DNA from: CAYSYY01 sp964576115 [NCBI: uncultured Gemmatimonadota bacterium]
Lineage (GTDB): Bacteria > Blakebacterota > Blakebacteria > Blakebacterales
Direction of reading: 5' to 3'
DNA: 64,000 nt
NCBI GenBank assembly: GCA_964576115.1
Contig: CAZNUA010000001.1
Location: 126,164 to 190,163, forward strand
In this document: piece by piece, positions 43,379-52,473 of the stretch
Layout: every line of letters starts with the position of its first letter
How positions within the stretch are numbered: the stretch's first letter is position 1
The notes under the pieces: model-generated
Told to the model about the DNA's origin: nothing
The model's input: only the letters and a program-made list of their open reading frames with translations
Databases searched by the model: none
Translations under genes and position numbers: made by a program

Positions 43379-45277
43379 CTACCATCCCCCTCCGCCACCG
43401 CCACCCCCTCCCCCACCACCGCCTCCCGAACCGCCTCCACTCATACCACCGCTGCCTCCCGGTTGCGAGGCCAGGGTCGACGCCAGCGAACCGTTGAAGC
43501 AGCGGATTCCCTTGAGCAGATCGGCTACCCGGCCCGGCGGTCGATCATCCAGCGGCCCGATCCGCCGCGATCGATAGTACTCTACCGGCGGCACGGCCAG
43601 CGATTCGATACCGCGCATCCAGCGGTCGGAAACCCCGAGCGCCACACTGTAGGGCAGGAACTCGGGGAAAAGTCGGGGTTCCATGCCGACCGCCTCCTCG
43701 TGCCCCATCGCCGCCAGCTGGTCCCGCAACTGCAGCCATTTGGCTTTGGCCAGGGCACCCCGCAAGGTCTTCTGCGGCATGAAGGGAGCGAAGAGGGCCG
43801 TCACCAGACCGGCCAGCATGATCCCGATCCCCGTCGACCAGGCGGGAGTCCAGAGGATCGCCGAGAAGACATCGGTGGCCGCGGACAGAAAGAGGCTCCC
43901 GCCGACAAAGAGGAAGACGGCGGTGAAGAGAAGCAGGCCCCACTTGCGCTGGCGGGCGGCGCCGAAGGCCATGACCGACGGCACGCCCATCCAGAGGGTG
44001 AGCAGAAGCAGGGGCAGGAGCTGCTCGGCCCCGCCGGCCAGGGCCGCCACGACCGCCCCGAGAGCGAACACGGCCGCGGCTATACCCAGCCACAGCAGAC
44101 GGACCCGGCGCGGATCGGCCTCAAACCACTTCTGCTCCGTCACCTCTTTCCACAGGGCCCGGCGGATGCGCGGGAGGTGGGTGTAGAACTCGTCCTGCAG
44201 GTCTTCCTGGTCAACCACGTCCCCCGGCTCGGGATGACCGAACAGGGCCCGCATCACTTTCCGCTCGAATTCCCTGAGCCCGCTGTCGGGCCGCCGGAGC
44301 AGAGTAAAGCGGAACTCCACCTTTTTCCCCTCCCCCGTCTCCTCGATTTCGAGATAACCCTTGCGTCCCAGATCCATGATGGTGGCCAGGATCTCGCGCA
44401 GACCGATCCGCTCGTCGACCAGAGCGCCGGCCATGGCGGGAGGCACGTCGAGATCGAAAATGTCGAGGGAGACCGCCAAAGGGGGAACGTCGGGATCCCG
44501 GCCCCGGCGCATCCAGGTACTCAGGAGCAGCAGGCAGAGAATACCGGGCAGGACGAGAGCCGGCGCGGTGATGATGCTGCGCCTGATGATCCGGGCCACC
44601 GAGGCGCCGGCGGCAATCGCCTCGCGGGGGAAATCGACCTGGACCTCGAAGAGCGTGCCCGGAGCCACGTCCGAACCTGAGAAGGTGACCGTACGGGGAT
44701 TCTCGATTTGCCAGCGGGCGTCGGCCAGGGGCGTGTAAAAGGTGACCTGAAGCTGCTCCGGTTCCACCTCGCGGGGCAGCCTGACGGTAGCCGTCGCTTG
44801 TTCGACCACGGCCGGACGGTCCTCGAAGAGGGCTTTCCAGTGCAGGCGCCAGGCTCCCTGCCAACCCCGGCGCAGCGGCATCTCGACCCGGTAACGCACG
44901 GTGAAACGCTCGCGGGTATCGCGGTAGGGCGGATCCGAGGGACGCCGGGACCGCCAGCGGATACGCAGGTAGCGCCCTTCCCGCTCGACCCGGTACCCGT
45001 GCAGATCGAGATCGCCACGGCGGTACGCTCCCTGTGAACCGCTCACCCGGATGTCACTGATGCGATACCGCCCGCCGGTATCCAGCAGCCGCTCACCGCC
45101 GTTCCAGGCGCCGTCGAAGACATAGTCGAGGGTCTCGGTCACAACCAGATCGCCGTTGGAGAGGATCTGCAGGTCGGTATCGACAGCTTCCCAGTACAGG
45201 CTGCGCTGAGCCCGCCCGGTAACGGGCAGGCCGAGGACGAAACCGAGTACTATGAGCAGGGCGCCATGACGATGCAT
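43379..45277 (-). CDS. DUF2207 membrane protein with glycine-rich tail
   Basis: 632 residues, start behind aggaggt. Signal peptide (1-23), extracytoplasmic beta-rich DUF2207 domain (about 25-220, with YWEAVDTDLQILSNGDLVVT near its start), a transmembrane helix near 240, a cytoplasmic segment with ERIGLREILATIMDLGRKGYLEIEE (split here), two to four further membrane helices (about 400-510), and a C-terminal run of Gly/Ser ending in GW. The family is widespread and uncharacterised; the glycine tail is a usual feature of it. Alone on its strand. Confidence 0.88.
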   Translation of the reverse strand: MHRHGALLIVLGFVLGLPVTGRAQRSLYWEAVDTDLQILSNGDLVVTETLDYVFDGAWNGGERLLDTGGRYRISDIRVSGSQGAYRRGDLDLHGYRVEREGRYLRIRWRSRRPSDPPYRDTRERFTVRYRVEMPLRRGWQGAWRLHWKALFEDRPAVVEQATATVRLPREVEPEQLQVTFYTPLADARWQIENPRTVTFSGSDVAPGTLFEVQVDFPREAIAAGASVARIIRRSIITAPALVLPGILCLLLLSTWMRRGRDPDVPPLAVSLDIFDLDVPPAMAGALVDERIGLREILATIMDLGRKGYLEIEETGEGKKVEFRFTLLRRPDSGLREFERKVMRALFGHPEPGDVVDQEDLQDEFYTHLPRIRRALWKEVTEQKWFEADPRRVRLLWLGIAAAVFALGAVVAALAGGAEQLLPLLLLTLWMGVPSVMAFGAARQRKWGLLLFTAVFLFVGGSLFLSAATDVFSAILWTPAWSTGIGIMLAGLVTALFAPFMPQKTLRGALAKAKWLQLRDQLAAMGHEEAVGMEPRLFPEFLPYSVALGVSDRWMRGIESLAVPPVEYYRSRRIGPLDDRPPGRVADLLKGIRCFNGSLASTLASQPGGSGGMSGGGSGGGGGGGGGGGGGGW

Positions 45278-45516
45278 CCCGATGACCTCCTGTGAACCAG
45301 TGGAACGGATCGGACTCCGGGCAACCGATATTGGGCCAGCCTATACCCGGCCCGCGAGCGATGCCAGAACCAAGCCGTCGGTGCCGACGCAGGACACGAG
45401 ATCCTCTTCTCACCGCCCGGCGGTTGTGGCTATGATGATTTCACGCCGGCCGGAGCGGCTCCGAAACAGAGCCCTCCGGTCAACCTTCTGAGGCTGAAAC
45501 CGGGGGAGACTGTCAG

Positions 45517-47253
45517 GTGAAACGAGTACGCACCATGATGCCGGGGGTCACAGCGGCCCTGGTTTTTTTCACCCTCACCGTTGCCTGCGGCCGACCGGAA
45601 CCGGCCGATCTGGTTCTTCTCGACGGCCGGGTCGTCACGGTGGATGAATCCCGGCCCGAAGCCGAGGCTGTTGCCGTGCGGGGTCACGAGATCGTGGCGC
45701 TGGGCGGCACCTCCCGCATCCGCCGGTACATCGGAGATCGAACCCGCACCATCGATCTCGCCGGGCGGCTGGCCGTTCCCGGCTTTATTGACGGACACGG
45801 CCACTTCACCAGCCTGGGGCAGGCAAAGATGGTTCTCGATCTCAACGACGCCGAGCGGTGGGAGGATATTGTCGCGATGGTGGCCGAGGCAGCGCGCACC
45901 GCCGAACCGGGGGAATGGATCCTGGGCCGGGGATGGCATCAGGAGAAATGGGCGAGCCTGCCCGAGCGCACCGTCGACGGAGTGCCGACGCACCACGACC
46001 TGAGCCGGGCGGCGCCGCGCAATCCGGTCGATCTCGGGCACGCCAGCGGGCATGCCGCCCTGGTGAATGCGGCGGCGCTGCGGGTCGCGGGAATCGATCG
46101 GAACACACCCGACCCGCCCGGGGGTGAGATCGTCCGCGATGTCCGGGGCGAACCCACCGGCCTGCTGCGCGAGACCGCCCAGCGGATCGTCGACCGCGTT
46201 TATGCCCACTCGCGCGAATCGCTGACACGGGACGAACTCGAGGCCGAATTCCGCCAGATTGTCGAGCTGGCGACCGACGAGGCGCTGGCGAAGGGTGTCA
46301 CCACTTTCCACGACGCCGGTTCCTCGATGGCCGACATCGACCGCCTGCGAGCACTGGATGACGCGGGTGAACTGCGCCTGCGGCTCTATGTCATGGTCCG
46401 CTACGCCACCAACGAGGAAATGGAAGCCCGCCTGGACAACTACCTGATCATCCCACAGGGCAACGATCACCTGGCAGTACGGTGTATCAAGCGGCAGATC
46501 GACGGGGCTCTGGGCGCTCACGGAGCCTGGCTTTTCGAACCGTACGAGGACCTGTCCACCGGCACGGGGCTGAACCTGGAACCGGTCGAGGATATCGCCG
46601 GCACCTGCGAACTGGCCATCAGGCACGGCTTCCAGGTAGCCACCCACGCCATCGGCGACCGCGGCAACCGCGAGGTCCTCGATCTCTACGAGGCGGCCTT
46701 CACCCGGGCCGGGGTCGACAGCCGATCTCTGCGCTGGCGGATCGAGCACGCCCAGCACCTGCATCCCGAGGACGTGCCCCGCTTCGCCGAGCTGGGCGTG
46801 ATCGCTTCGATGCAGGCCAACCACTGCACCTCCGACGGGCCGTGGGTGCTCAAACGTCTGGGCGAGCGACGGGCCGAAGAGGGCGCCTATCTCTGGCGGA
46901 CTCTCTGGGATCTGGGAGTGGTCATCACCAACGGGACCGACGTACCGGTCGAGGATATCGATCCCCTGGCCAATTTCTACGCCGCCGTGACCCGGCACTG
47001 CTGGGACGGGTCGGTCTTTTACCCCGAAGAAGCGCTGACCCGCACCGAAGCCCTGCGCTCCTACACTCTCAATAATGCCTTCGCGGCCTTCGAAGAGCAT
47101 CTGAAGGGATCGCTCGAACCGGGCAAACTCGCCGACATCGTCGTGCTCTCCGACGACATCCTGACTATTCCCGCCGAACAGATCCCCGACGTCACCGTCG
47201 ACTATACCATTGTGGGCGGCACCATCGCCTATGCCCGGGAGACAAACCGATGA
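45517..47253 (+). CDS. YtcJ-like amidohydrolase, lipoprotein
   Basis: 578 residues from GTG at 45517 with gggggag 8 nt upstream. Lipobox TVAC gives Cys24, so it is exported and anchored, unusual for cytosolic-type amidohydrolases but common in this YtcJ/AepA-like family. Metal site: H94 and H96 (IDGHGHF), further His in ATHAIGDRG and RIEHAQHLHP, and Asp in NGTDVPVED. The family hydrolyses amides or related C-N bonds; the substrate is unknown. Its last codons overlap the nitroreductase start (ATGA at 47250), and sulfatase and M48 genes follow on the same strand. Confidence 0.9.
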   Translation: MKRVRTMMPGVTAALVFFTLTVACGRPEPADLVLLDGRVVTVDESRPEAEAVAVRGHEIVALGGTSRIRRYIGDRTRTIDLAGRLAVPGFIDGHGHFTSLGQAKMVLDLNDAERWEDIVAMVAEAARTAEPGEWILGRGWHQEKWASLPERTVDGVPTHHDLSRAAPRNPVDLGHASGHAALVNAAALRVAGIDRNTPDPPGGEIVRDVRGEPTGLLRETAQRIVDRVYAHSRESLTRDELEAEFRQIVELATDEALAKGVTTFHDAGSSMADIDRLRALDDAGELRLRLYVMVRYATNEEMEARLDNYLIIPQGNDHLAVRCIKRQIDGALGAHGAWLFEPYEDLSTGTGLNLEPVEDIAGTCELAIRHGFQVATHAIGDRGNREVLDLYEAAFTRAGVDSRSLRWRIEHAQHLHPEDVPRFAELGVIASMQANHCTSDGPWVLKRLGERRAEEGAYLWRTLWDLGVVITNGTDVPVEDIDPLANFYAAVTRHCWDGSVFYPEEALTRTEALRSYTLNNAFAAFEEHLKGSLEPGKLADIVVLSDDILTIPAEQIPDVTVDYTIVGGTIAYARETNR

Positions 47254-47834
47254 CGCTGGAAGAGATCATCCGCCGCAACCGGAGTTACCGCCGGTTCGAC
47301 GAAAGCATCCGCCTCGATCTGGAAACGGTCCGCAGCTTCGTGGAACTGGCCCGGCTCTCGGCCTCGGGAGCCAACCTGCAGCCTCTGAAGTACATCATCA
47401 GCACCGATCCGGAGGTCAATGCCGGCATCTTCCCCCGTACCGCCTGGGCCGGCTACCTGGAGGAGTGGAGCGGTCCGGTCGAAGGTCAACGGCCGGCGGC
47501 TTACGTCATCATTCTGGGGGACACCGCCATCGCGAGCAGTTTCGGCTGCGATCACGGGATCGCCGCGCAGTCGATCATGCTCGGAGCCGCCGAGCAGGGC
47601 TGGGGGGGCTGCGTGATCGGCTCGATCGACCGGGGCGGTCTGCGCCAGGCCCTCGATATCGACGAGCAGTACGAGATCCTGCTCATTCTGGCCCTGGGAC
47701 GGCCGGCCGAGGAGGTACAGCTCGAAGCGGTCGGGGAAGACGGCAGCATCAGGTACTACCGCGATGATGAGAATGTACATCACGTTCCCAAACGCTCCCT
47801 GGACGAACTGATCGTCGCCGCCTACGGCACCTGA
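47250..47834 (+). CDS. nitroreductase family FMN protein
   Basis: 194 residues. RRNRSYRRFDES (8-19), SASGANLQPLKYI (FMN contacts) and a mid-protein GIAAQSIMLGAAEQGWGGCVIG are characteristic. It is expected to be a cytoplasmic FMN dimer using NAD(P)H. The substrate is not predictable. The 4-nt overlap with the amidohydrolase gene suggests coupled translation. C-terminal HHVPKRSLDELI is a normal ending for the subgroup. Confidence 0.9.
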   Translation: MTLEEIIRRNRSYRRFDESIRLDLETVRSFVELARLSASGANLQPLKYIISTDPEVNAGIFPRTAWAGYLEEWSGPVEGQRPAAYVIILGDTAIASSFGCDHGIAAQSIMLGAAEQGWGGCVIGSIDRGGLRQALDIDEQYEILLILALGRPAEEVQLEAVGEDGSIRYYRDDENVHHVPKRSLDELIVAAYGT

Positions 47835-47877
47835 ACCGGACCGCGGCCCAGCGGGAAACCTCTGAGAAGGAGAGGAT

Positions 47878-49374
47878 ATGGCCCAGACCATCGACCGCCG
47901 CGAATTCGTCCGCCGGGTCACAACCGGGGCGACCGCCCTCTCGCTGGGGACCGCCGCCGGATGTTCGTTCTTCGGGGACCGGCGCCCCAATATCATCCTG
48001 ATCGTGGCCGACGATCTGGGCTGGGCCGAACTGGGCTGCTACGGCCAGACAAAGATCCGCACTCCCCACATCGACCGTCTGGCTGCCGAAGGAATGCGTT
48101 TCGCCCAGCACTACTCGGGCAGTCCGGTCTGCGCTCCCTCCCGGTGCGTGCTGCTGACCGGCCGGCACACCGGGTACGCCTACATCCGCGGCAACGACGA
48201 GATGGGGGAGCGGGGTGATGTCTGGCACGACCCGGCACTGGAAGGCCAGCGGCCTATCCCGGCCGGCACGGTAACGATCGGCACCCTGCTGCAGGCAGCG
48301 GGATATACGACCGGCGCCATCGGCAAGTGGGGTCTGGGGGGGCCGGGCAGCGAGGGGGAGCCGAACCGGCAGGGTTTCGATCACTTCTATGGCTATCTCT
48401 GTCAGCGGGTCGCCCACAACTACTACCCCACCCACCTGTGGCGCAACGGCGAGAAGGACGAGCTCGACAACGAGTACTTCTATCCCCACCAACGCCTGCC
48501 CGTCGACGCCGATCCCCTCGATCCCGCCTCCTACGAACCCTACCGCGGCACCGAGTACTCGCTGGATCTGATGTTGGCCGAGGCCCTTGAATTCGTCCGC
48601 GCCAACCGCCGGAACCCGTTCTTCCTCTATCTCCCCTTCACGGTTCCGCATGTCTCGCTGCAGGTGCCCGAGGATTCGCTGGCCGAGTACGCCGGCGCCT
48701 TCCCCGAAACCCCCTACCGGGGCGAAAAGGGGTACCTGCCCCACCCCACCCCGCGGGCGGCCTATGCCGCCATGATCACCCGCATGGACCGCGGCGTCGG
48801 CCGCATCATGGATCTGCTGGCAGAACTCGGACTCGACTCCGACACCCTGGTGCTCTTCACTTCCGACAACGGGCCCACGTTCAACGGCGGCACCGATTCG
48901 GCGTTTTTCGACAGCGCCGGTCCCCTGCGGGGTCTGAAGCAGGATCTCTACGAGGGGGGTATCCGGGTGCCGCTCGTCGCCCGCTGGCCGGGGCGGGTTC
49001 CGGCCGGGACCGTCAGCGATCACATCTCGGCCTTCCAGGACTTTCTGCCCACCGTCACGGTTCTGGCCGGGGCCACGACCCCGGCCGATATCGACGGTCT
49101 TTCATTCCTGTCCGCCCTGCGGGGCGAGTCCGACCGCCAGCCGGCTCACGATCATCTCTACTTCGAGTTCCGGGGCGCGCAGGCGGTACGGCTGGGAGAC
49201 TGGAAGGGATTGAGGTCCGGTCCCGACAGCCCGATCGAGCTCTACAACCTGGCTGCGGATATCTCCGAGGAGCGCGACATGGCGTCCGAACGGCCCGGTA
49301 TCGCGGCTCGGATCCTCGACATCATGACCACCGACCGGACTCCCTCGGAGCACTTTCCGCTCGTGAGGAGATAA
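47878..49374 (+). CDS. Tat-exported lipoprotein sulfatase
   Basis: 498 residues. Tat motif DRREFVRR followed by lipobox TAAGC (Cys29). Sulfatase signature CAPSR gives C85 as the residue converted to formylglycine; D45-D46 (VADDLGW) and a later DNGPTFNG are the calcium ligands. It hydrolyses sulfate esters, probably of polysaccharide or small aromatic sulfates, outside the cytoplasm. It is cotranscribed with amidohydrolase and nitroreductase upstream and M48 protease (1 nt) downstream. The maturase (FGE or anSME) is not in the window. Confidence 0.92.
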   Translation: MAQTIDRREFVRRVTTGATALSLGTAAGCSFFGDRRPNIILIVADDLGWAELGCYGQTKIRTPHIDRLAAEGMRFAQHYSGSPVCAPSRCVLLTGRHTGYAYIRGNDEMGERGDVWHDPALEGQRPIPAGTVTIGTLLQAAGYTTGAIGKWGLGGPGSEGEPNRQGFDHFYGYLCQRVAHNYYPTHLWRNGEKDELDNEYFYPHQRLPVDADPLDPASYEPYRGTEYSLDLMLAEALEFVRANRRNPFFLYLPFTVPHVSLQVPEDSLAEYAGAFPETPYRGEKGYLPHPTPRAAYAAMITRMDRGVGRIMDLLAELGLDSDTLVLFTSDNGPTFNGGTDSAFFDSAGPLRGLKQDLYEGGIRVPLVARWPGRVPAGTVSDHISAFQDFLPTVTVLAGATTPADIDGLSFLSALRGESDRQPAHDHLYFEFRGAQAVRLGDWKGLRSGPDSPIELYNLAADISEERDMASERPGIAARILDIMTTDRTPSEHFPLVRR

Positions 49375-49375
49375 T

Positions 49376-50836
49376 ATGAAGCGCTGCCGTCATCGACTAT
49401 TTGTGCTCCCGGTCCTGGCTTTGATCGCCGCCGCAGCCTGCGCCGTCAACCCGGTGACCGGGCGACGACAGCTGATGCTGGTCAGCCCCGAGCGCGAACT
49501 CGAACTCGGGCGTGAAGCCGATACCGGTATCACCGCCAGCTACGGACTCTACGGGGAGGAGGAGCTGGGCTTCTACCTCGACGAGCTGGGTCAACGGATG
49601 GCCCGGATCTGTCACCGGCCCGAACTGGAGTTCAGCTTCAAGATCCTCGACACCCCGGTCATCAACGCCTTCGCGGTGCCCGGCGGATTCGTCTACGTGA
49701 CCCGGGGCATCCTGGCGTACCTGAACAGCGAGGCCGAACTCACCGGAGTGCTGGGTCACGAACTCGGGCACATTACAGCCCGCCATACGGCCCAGCGGCT
49801 CAGCCAGGCAACCGTGGCGGGGCTGGGCATCGGTCTCGGTTCGATGTTCTCGGAGACCTTCAGCCGCTACTCGCAGGTGGCCGAAGCCGGGGTGGGTCTG
49901 CTGATGCTGAGCTTCAGCCGGGCCAACGAGCGCGAGGCCGACCGGCTCGGGGTCGAATACTCGAGCGCCGCCGGCTGGGATGCCGCCGAGATGGCGGCTT
50001 TCTTCGCCACCCTCGAACGGATGAGCCCGAAACGGGGCGGCGGGCTCCCCGACTGGTTCTCAACCCATCCCGCACCCGAAGAACGAGTGGATAATGTACG
50101 CCGGATGGCCCGGGAAGCACGGACCGAGCGGAGCGCGGCCGGCGGCGCCGAGCCGGTCGTGAACCGCACCGAATACCTGCAGCAGATCGCGGGGCTGGTA
50201 TACGGCGCCGATCCCCGCCAGGGCTATATCGCCGAGGGGACATTCTACCATCCCGAGCTGCGTTTCCTCTTTCCGGTTCCGACCGACTGGACAGTCCTGA
50301 ACGAGGCCCGTCAGGTCCAGCTCACCGGTCCGCAGGACCAGGCCGTCATCCTCTTCACCCTCGGCACCGGTGACGATCCCGAGGCCGAAGCCGACACCTT
50401 TCTCGAGTCCACCGGACTGACCCCCCGCGAGCGCTCACCGGTCACCGTCAACGGCCTGCGGGGAGTCAGCCTGGAGGCCCTCGTGGAACAGGGGGGGAAC
50501 GAGGTGTTCCTGCGCTCCCTCTTCATCGGCAAGGGCGAACGCACCTATCTCTTCCACGGTCTGTGCGAAGCCGCGCAGGTCTCACGTTACTCCGGTACGT
50601 TCGCGACCGTCATGCAGGGCTTCGCCCCTCTGACCGACCGGGCCCGGATCGAGGTCGAACCGGAACGGCTGCAGCTCGTCGAAACCGGCAGCGGCGGAAC
50701 CCTGCGCCGGCTCCTGCTCGATCACGGGGTGAGTGATGACAGACTCGAGGAGCACTCCCTGCTGAACGGAAGGCTCCTCGAGGATCGGGTGGAGGCGGGC
50801 AGTCTGCTGAAAATCATCCGGCCGGGCGGCCGCTGA
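49376..50836 (+). CDS. M48 family metalloprotease, lipoprotein (BepA/LoiP-like)
   Basis: 486 residues, Cys22 in a lipobox-like AAAC, followed by AVNPVTGRRQLML typical of periplasmic M48 quality-control proteases. Zinc motif GHELGH gives H128, E129 and H132; the third ligand is in NEREADRLG. Residues 260-430 are an extra region of unknown fold, and the last 60 residues end in SLLKIIRPGG, resembling a LysM-like or Yfg tail. Likely role: cleavage of misassembled outer-membrane or lipoprotein substrates. The start is one base after the sulfatase stop. Confidence 0.9.
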   Translation: MKRCRHRLFVLPVLALIAAAACAVNPVTGRRQLMLVSPERELELGREADTGITASYGLYGEEELGFYLDELGQRMARICHRPELEFSFKILDTPVINAFAVPGGFVYVTRGILAYLNSEAELTGVLGHELGHITARHTAQRLSQATVAGLGIGLGSMFSETFSRYSQVAEAGVGLLMLSFSRANEREADRLGVEYSSAAGWDAAEMAAFFATLERMSPKRGGGLPDWFSTHPAPEERVDNVRRMAREARTERSAAGGAEPVVNRTEYLQQIAGLVYGADPRQGYIAEGTFYHPELRFLFPVPTDWTVLNEARQVQLTGPQDQAVILFTLGTGDDPEAEADTFLESTGLTPRERSPVTVNGLRGVSLEALVEQGGNEVFLRSLFIGKGERTYLFHGLCEAAQVSRYSGTFATVMQGFAPLTDRARIEVEPERLQLVETGSGGTLRRLLLDHGVSDDRLEEHSLLNGRLLEDRVEAGSLLKIIRPGGR

Positions 50837-50839
50837 TCA
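50834..50839. other. abutting convergent stop codons
   Basis: TGA of the M48 gene (50834-50836) is immediately followed by TCA, the stop of the reverse-strand lipoprotein gene, giving TGATCA within the 12-bp palindrome CGCTGATCAGCG. The convergent genes have no spacer. Confidence 0.8.
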
Positions 50840-51631
50840 GCGCTTTCTGAAACTGACCATCAGGACGTCGTCCCTCTCGTCGGGGTTCATCTCCTGCAGG
50901 GTTTCCAGCGTGTACTCCCAGTAAAGGGTCTGCCCCTCGACCCGGGTGGCGTTGTGCTCCACGATCCGGTTGGGGACGGTGATCTTCATCGCCACCCGCA
51001 GGTCGGAGAAGGCCCGTTCGATCATGGTCTCCAGACCCGAGAAGCCCATCTCCATTCCTTCGTTCTGTTCGACATCCTCGACCGGATTGGGGGTGCCCAT
51101 CTCGAGCCGCCAGGTCCGGCCTTCGTCGATCAGCCGCAGGTCTTCGAAGGGCGTTGAGAGGGAAGAAAAATCGGACAGACCCATTCCCGTCCGCTGCTCG
51201 CCGGCGGTCTCGTCGGGATCCTCCAGATGGAGTTCGTGGAGCCGGTCGATGTGGGGGAAATCCACTTCGACCGCGAACGTCATGCGCAGGCCCTCGGCTG
51301 AAGCGAGAGCATTGAGAAGGGTGAAACCCTCGGGCAGATCCTCTTCGATGTCCCGACGAATCTCATCCTGATCGATCTCGGATTCCAGGTCCATCTCGGC
51401 TATCAGTTCGGCCCGGGCATCGGCCACTGCCTCGTCGCTCGGCTCGCCCTCCTCACCGGAGAAAGCGTGCTGGAGCGAGGCCATGATGTAGGCCATCGGT
51501 TCCATGTTGATCGTGAACTCGAAGCCGGCCGTGCCGGACAGATCCTCGTTCAGATCCAGACTGGCCTCGATTCCGAAGCAGCCCGCCAGCAGCAGGAGTG
51601 CCGCCAGCGAAGCGGTTGCCGCTCGTTTCAT
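50837..51631 (-). CDS. lipoprotein of unknown function
   Basis: 264 residues from 51631 (ggggagaggat upstream), lipobox LAGC with Cys18. The mature protein is strongly acidic (EEGEPSDEAVADARAELI, DIEEDLPEGF) and begins FGIEASLDLNEDLSG, an arrangement seen in lipoproteins of unknown function whose conserved region ends with a beta-rich part. No enzymatic motif is visible. It is probably monocistronic; the next gene upstream on the strand is a beta-helix-like lipoprotein 101 nt away. Confidence 0.75.
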   Translation of the reverse strand: MKRAATASLAALLLLAGCFGIEASLDLNEDLSGTAGFEFTINMEPMAYIMASLQHAFSGEEGEPSDEAVADARAELIAEMDLESEIDQDEIRRDIEEDLPEGFTLLNALASAEGLRMTFAVEVDFPHIDRLHELHLEDPDETAGEQRTGMGLSDFSSLSTPFEDLRLIDEGRTWRLEMGTPNPVEDVEQNEGMEMGFSGLETMIERAFSDLRVAMKITVPNRIVEHNATRVEGQTLYWEYTLETLQEMNPDERDDVLMVSFRKR

Positions 51632-51732
51632 GATCCTCTCCCCCCTAAGGACACCGTTTCGCAATGACGCTTGTATTCGAGGGCCGGTACGCTACCGTAC
51701 TTCCGAAGCTGTGCACCATGGATCGATCCGGT

Positions 51733-52377
51733 TCAGTGCTCGATCACCTCGGCGCCGCGGATGCGTCCCCGCACTCGGGATCCGTCATAGAGATGTACCG
51801 TAACGTCGACGTCGGAGTCCAGCACCTCGATATCGCCCTCGACAGTCGAGCCGCCCCGCATATAGATCCGCAGGTACCGTTGATCGCGATTCTCACCTTC
51901 GTGCGTAACCCGCCTGATGATGATATCGCGCTCCACCACACTCTGGTCATCGAGCACGATATCGGCATCGAAGGTGGTGATGTCCTCGGTCACCCGGGTC
52001 CGGGTCAGACGGATTTCCCCGTCGACGGTGTTGATCTCGCCGTCCACGCGCACCCCCCGCCGACAGACGATCTCGCCGTCGACGGCCTGCAGATTGCCGC
52101 GGACCTCGACGTCGGACATGAGTTCGATCCGACCGTCGACACTCTGTAGAGTGCGTACCCGCGCCCCCTGACCGATCTCGATATCGCCGTCGACCGTCCG
52201 GCAGGGCGCCCGTACGACGCACTCCCGACCGATGATGATATCGCCGTCGATCGTCAGGATACTGCTGCGCACCACGCTCCCGTGCGGTACGGCAATATCG
52301 CTGTCGATGGCAAAGTGACAACCGGTGAGGATCAGGACCGCCCCGATCGCCGGGGTCAGTCGAATGAGTCTCTTCAT
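51733..52377 (-). CDS. beta-helix-like lipoprotein with repeated VDG(D/E)I motifs
   Basis: 214 residues from 52377 (aggaga upstream), lipobox LTGC with Cys20. Short repeats of about 21-24 residues (TIDGDI, TVDGDI, SVDGRI, AVDGEI, TVDGEI) suggest a right-handed beta-helix like bactofilin or DUF4097-type proteins. Bactofilins polymerise in the cytoplasm, but the lipobox places this one in the envelope. Possible structural or ligand-binding role; not assignable further. Confidence 0.72.
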   Translation of the reverse strand: MKRLIRLTPAIGAVLILTGCHFAIDSDIAVPHGSVVRSSILTIDGDIIIGRECVVRAPCRTVDGDIEIGQGARVRTLQSVDGRIELMSDVEVRGNLQAVDGEIVCRRGVRVDGEINTVDGEIRLTRTRVTEDITTFDADIVLDDQSVVERDIIIRRVTHEGENRDQRYLRIYMRGGSTVEGDIEVLDSDVDVTVHLYDGSRVRGRIRGAEVIEH

Positions 52378-52473
52378 GGGCCGCCTATCTCCTCTCCCCC
52401 ACAATATCATGTACGTCATTCCCCCGGCCGGGTTTCTCTCGACCCACCCTCCGGCGGCCCGGTCGATCCACCG

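Noticed and set aside
43334-43480. Proline-run protein encoded opposite the glycine tail of DUF2207
   Set aside because: It is the reverse complement of the Gly codons; the DUF2207 frame is supported by domain structure and signal peptide.
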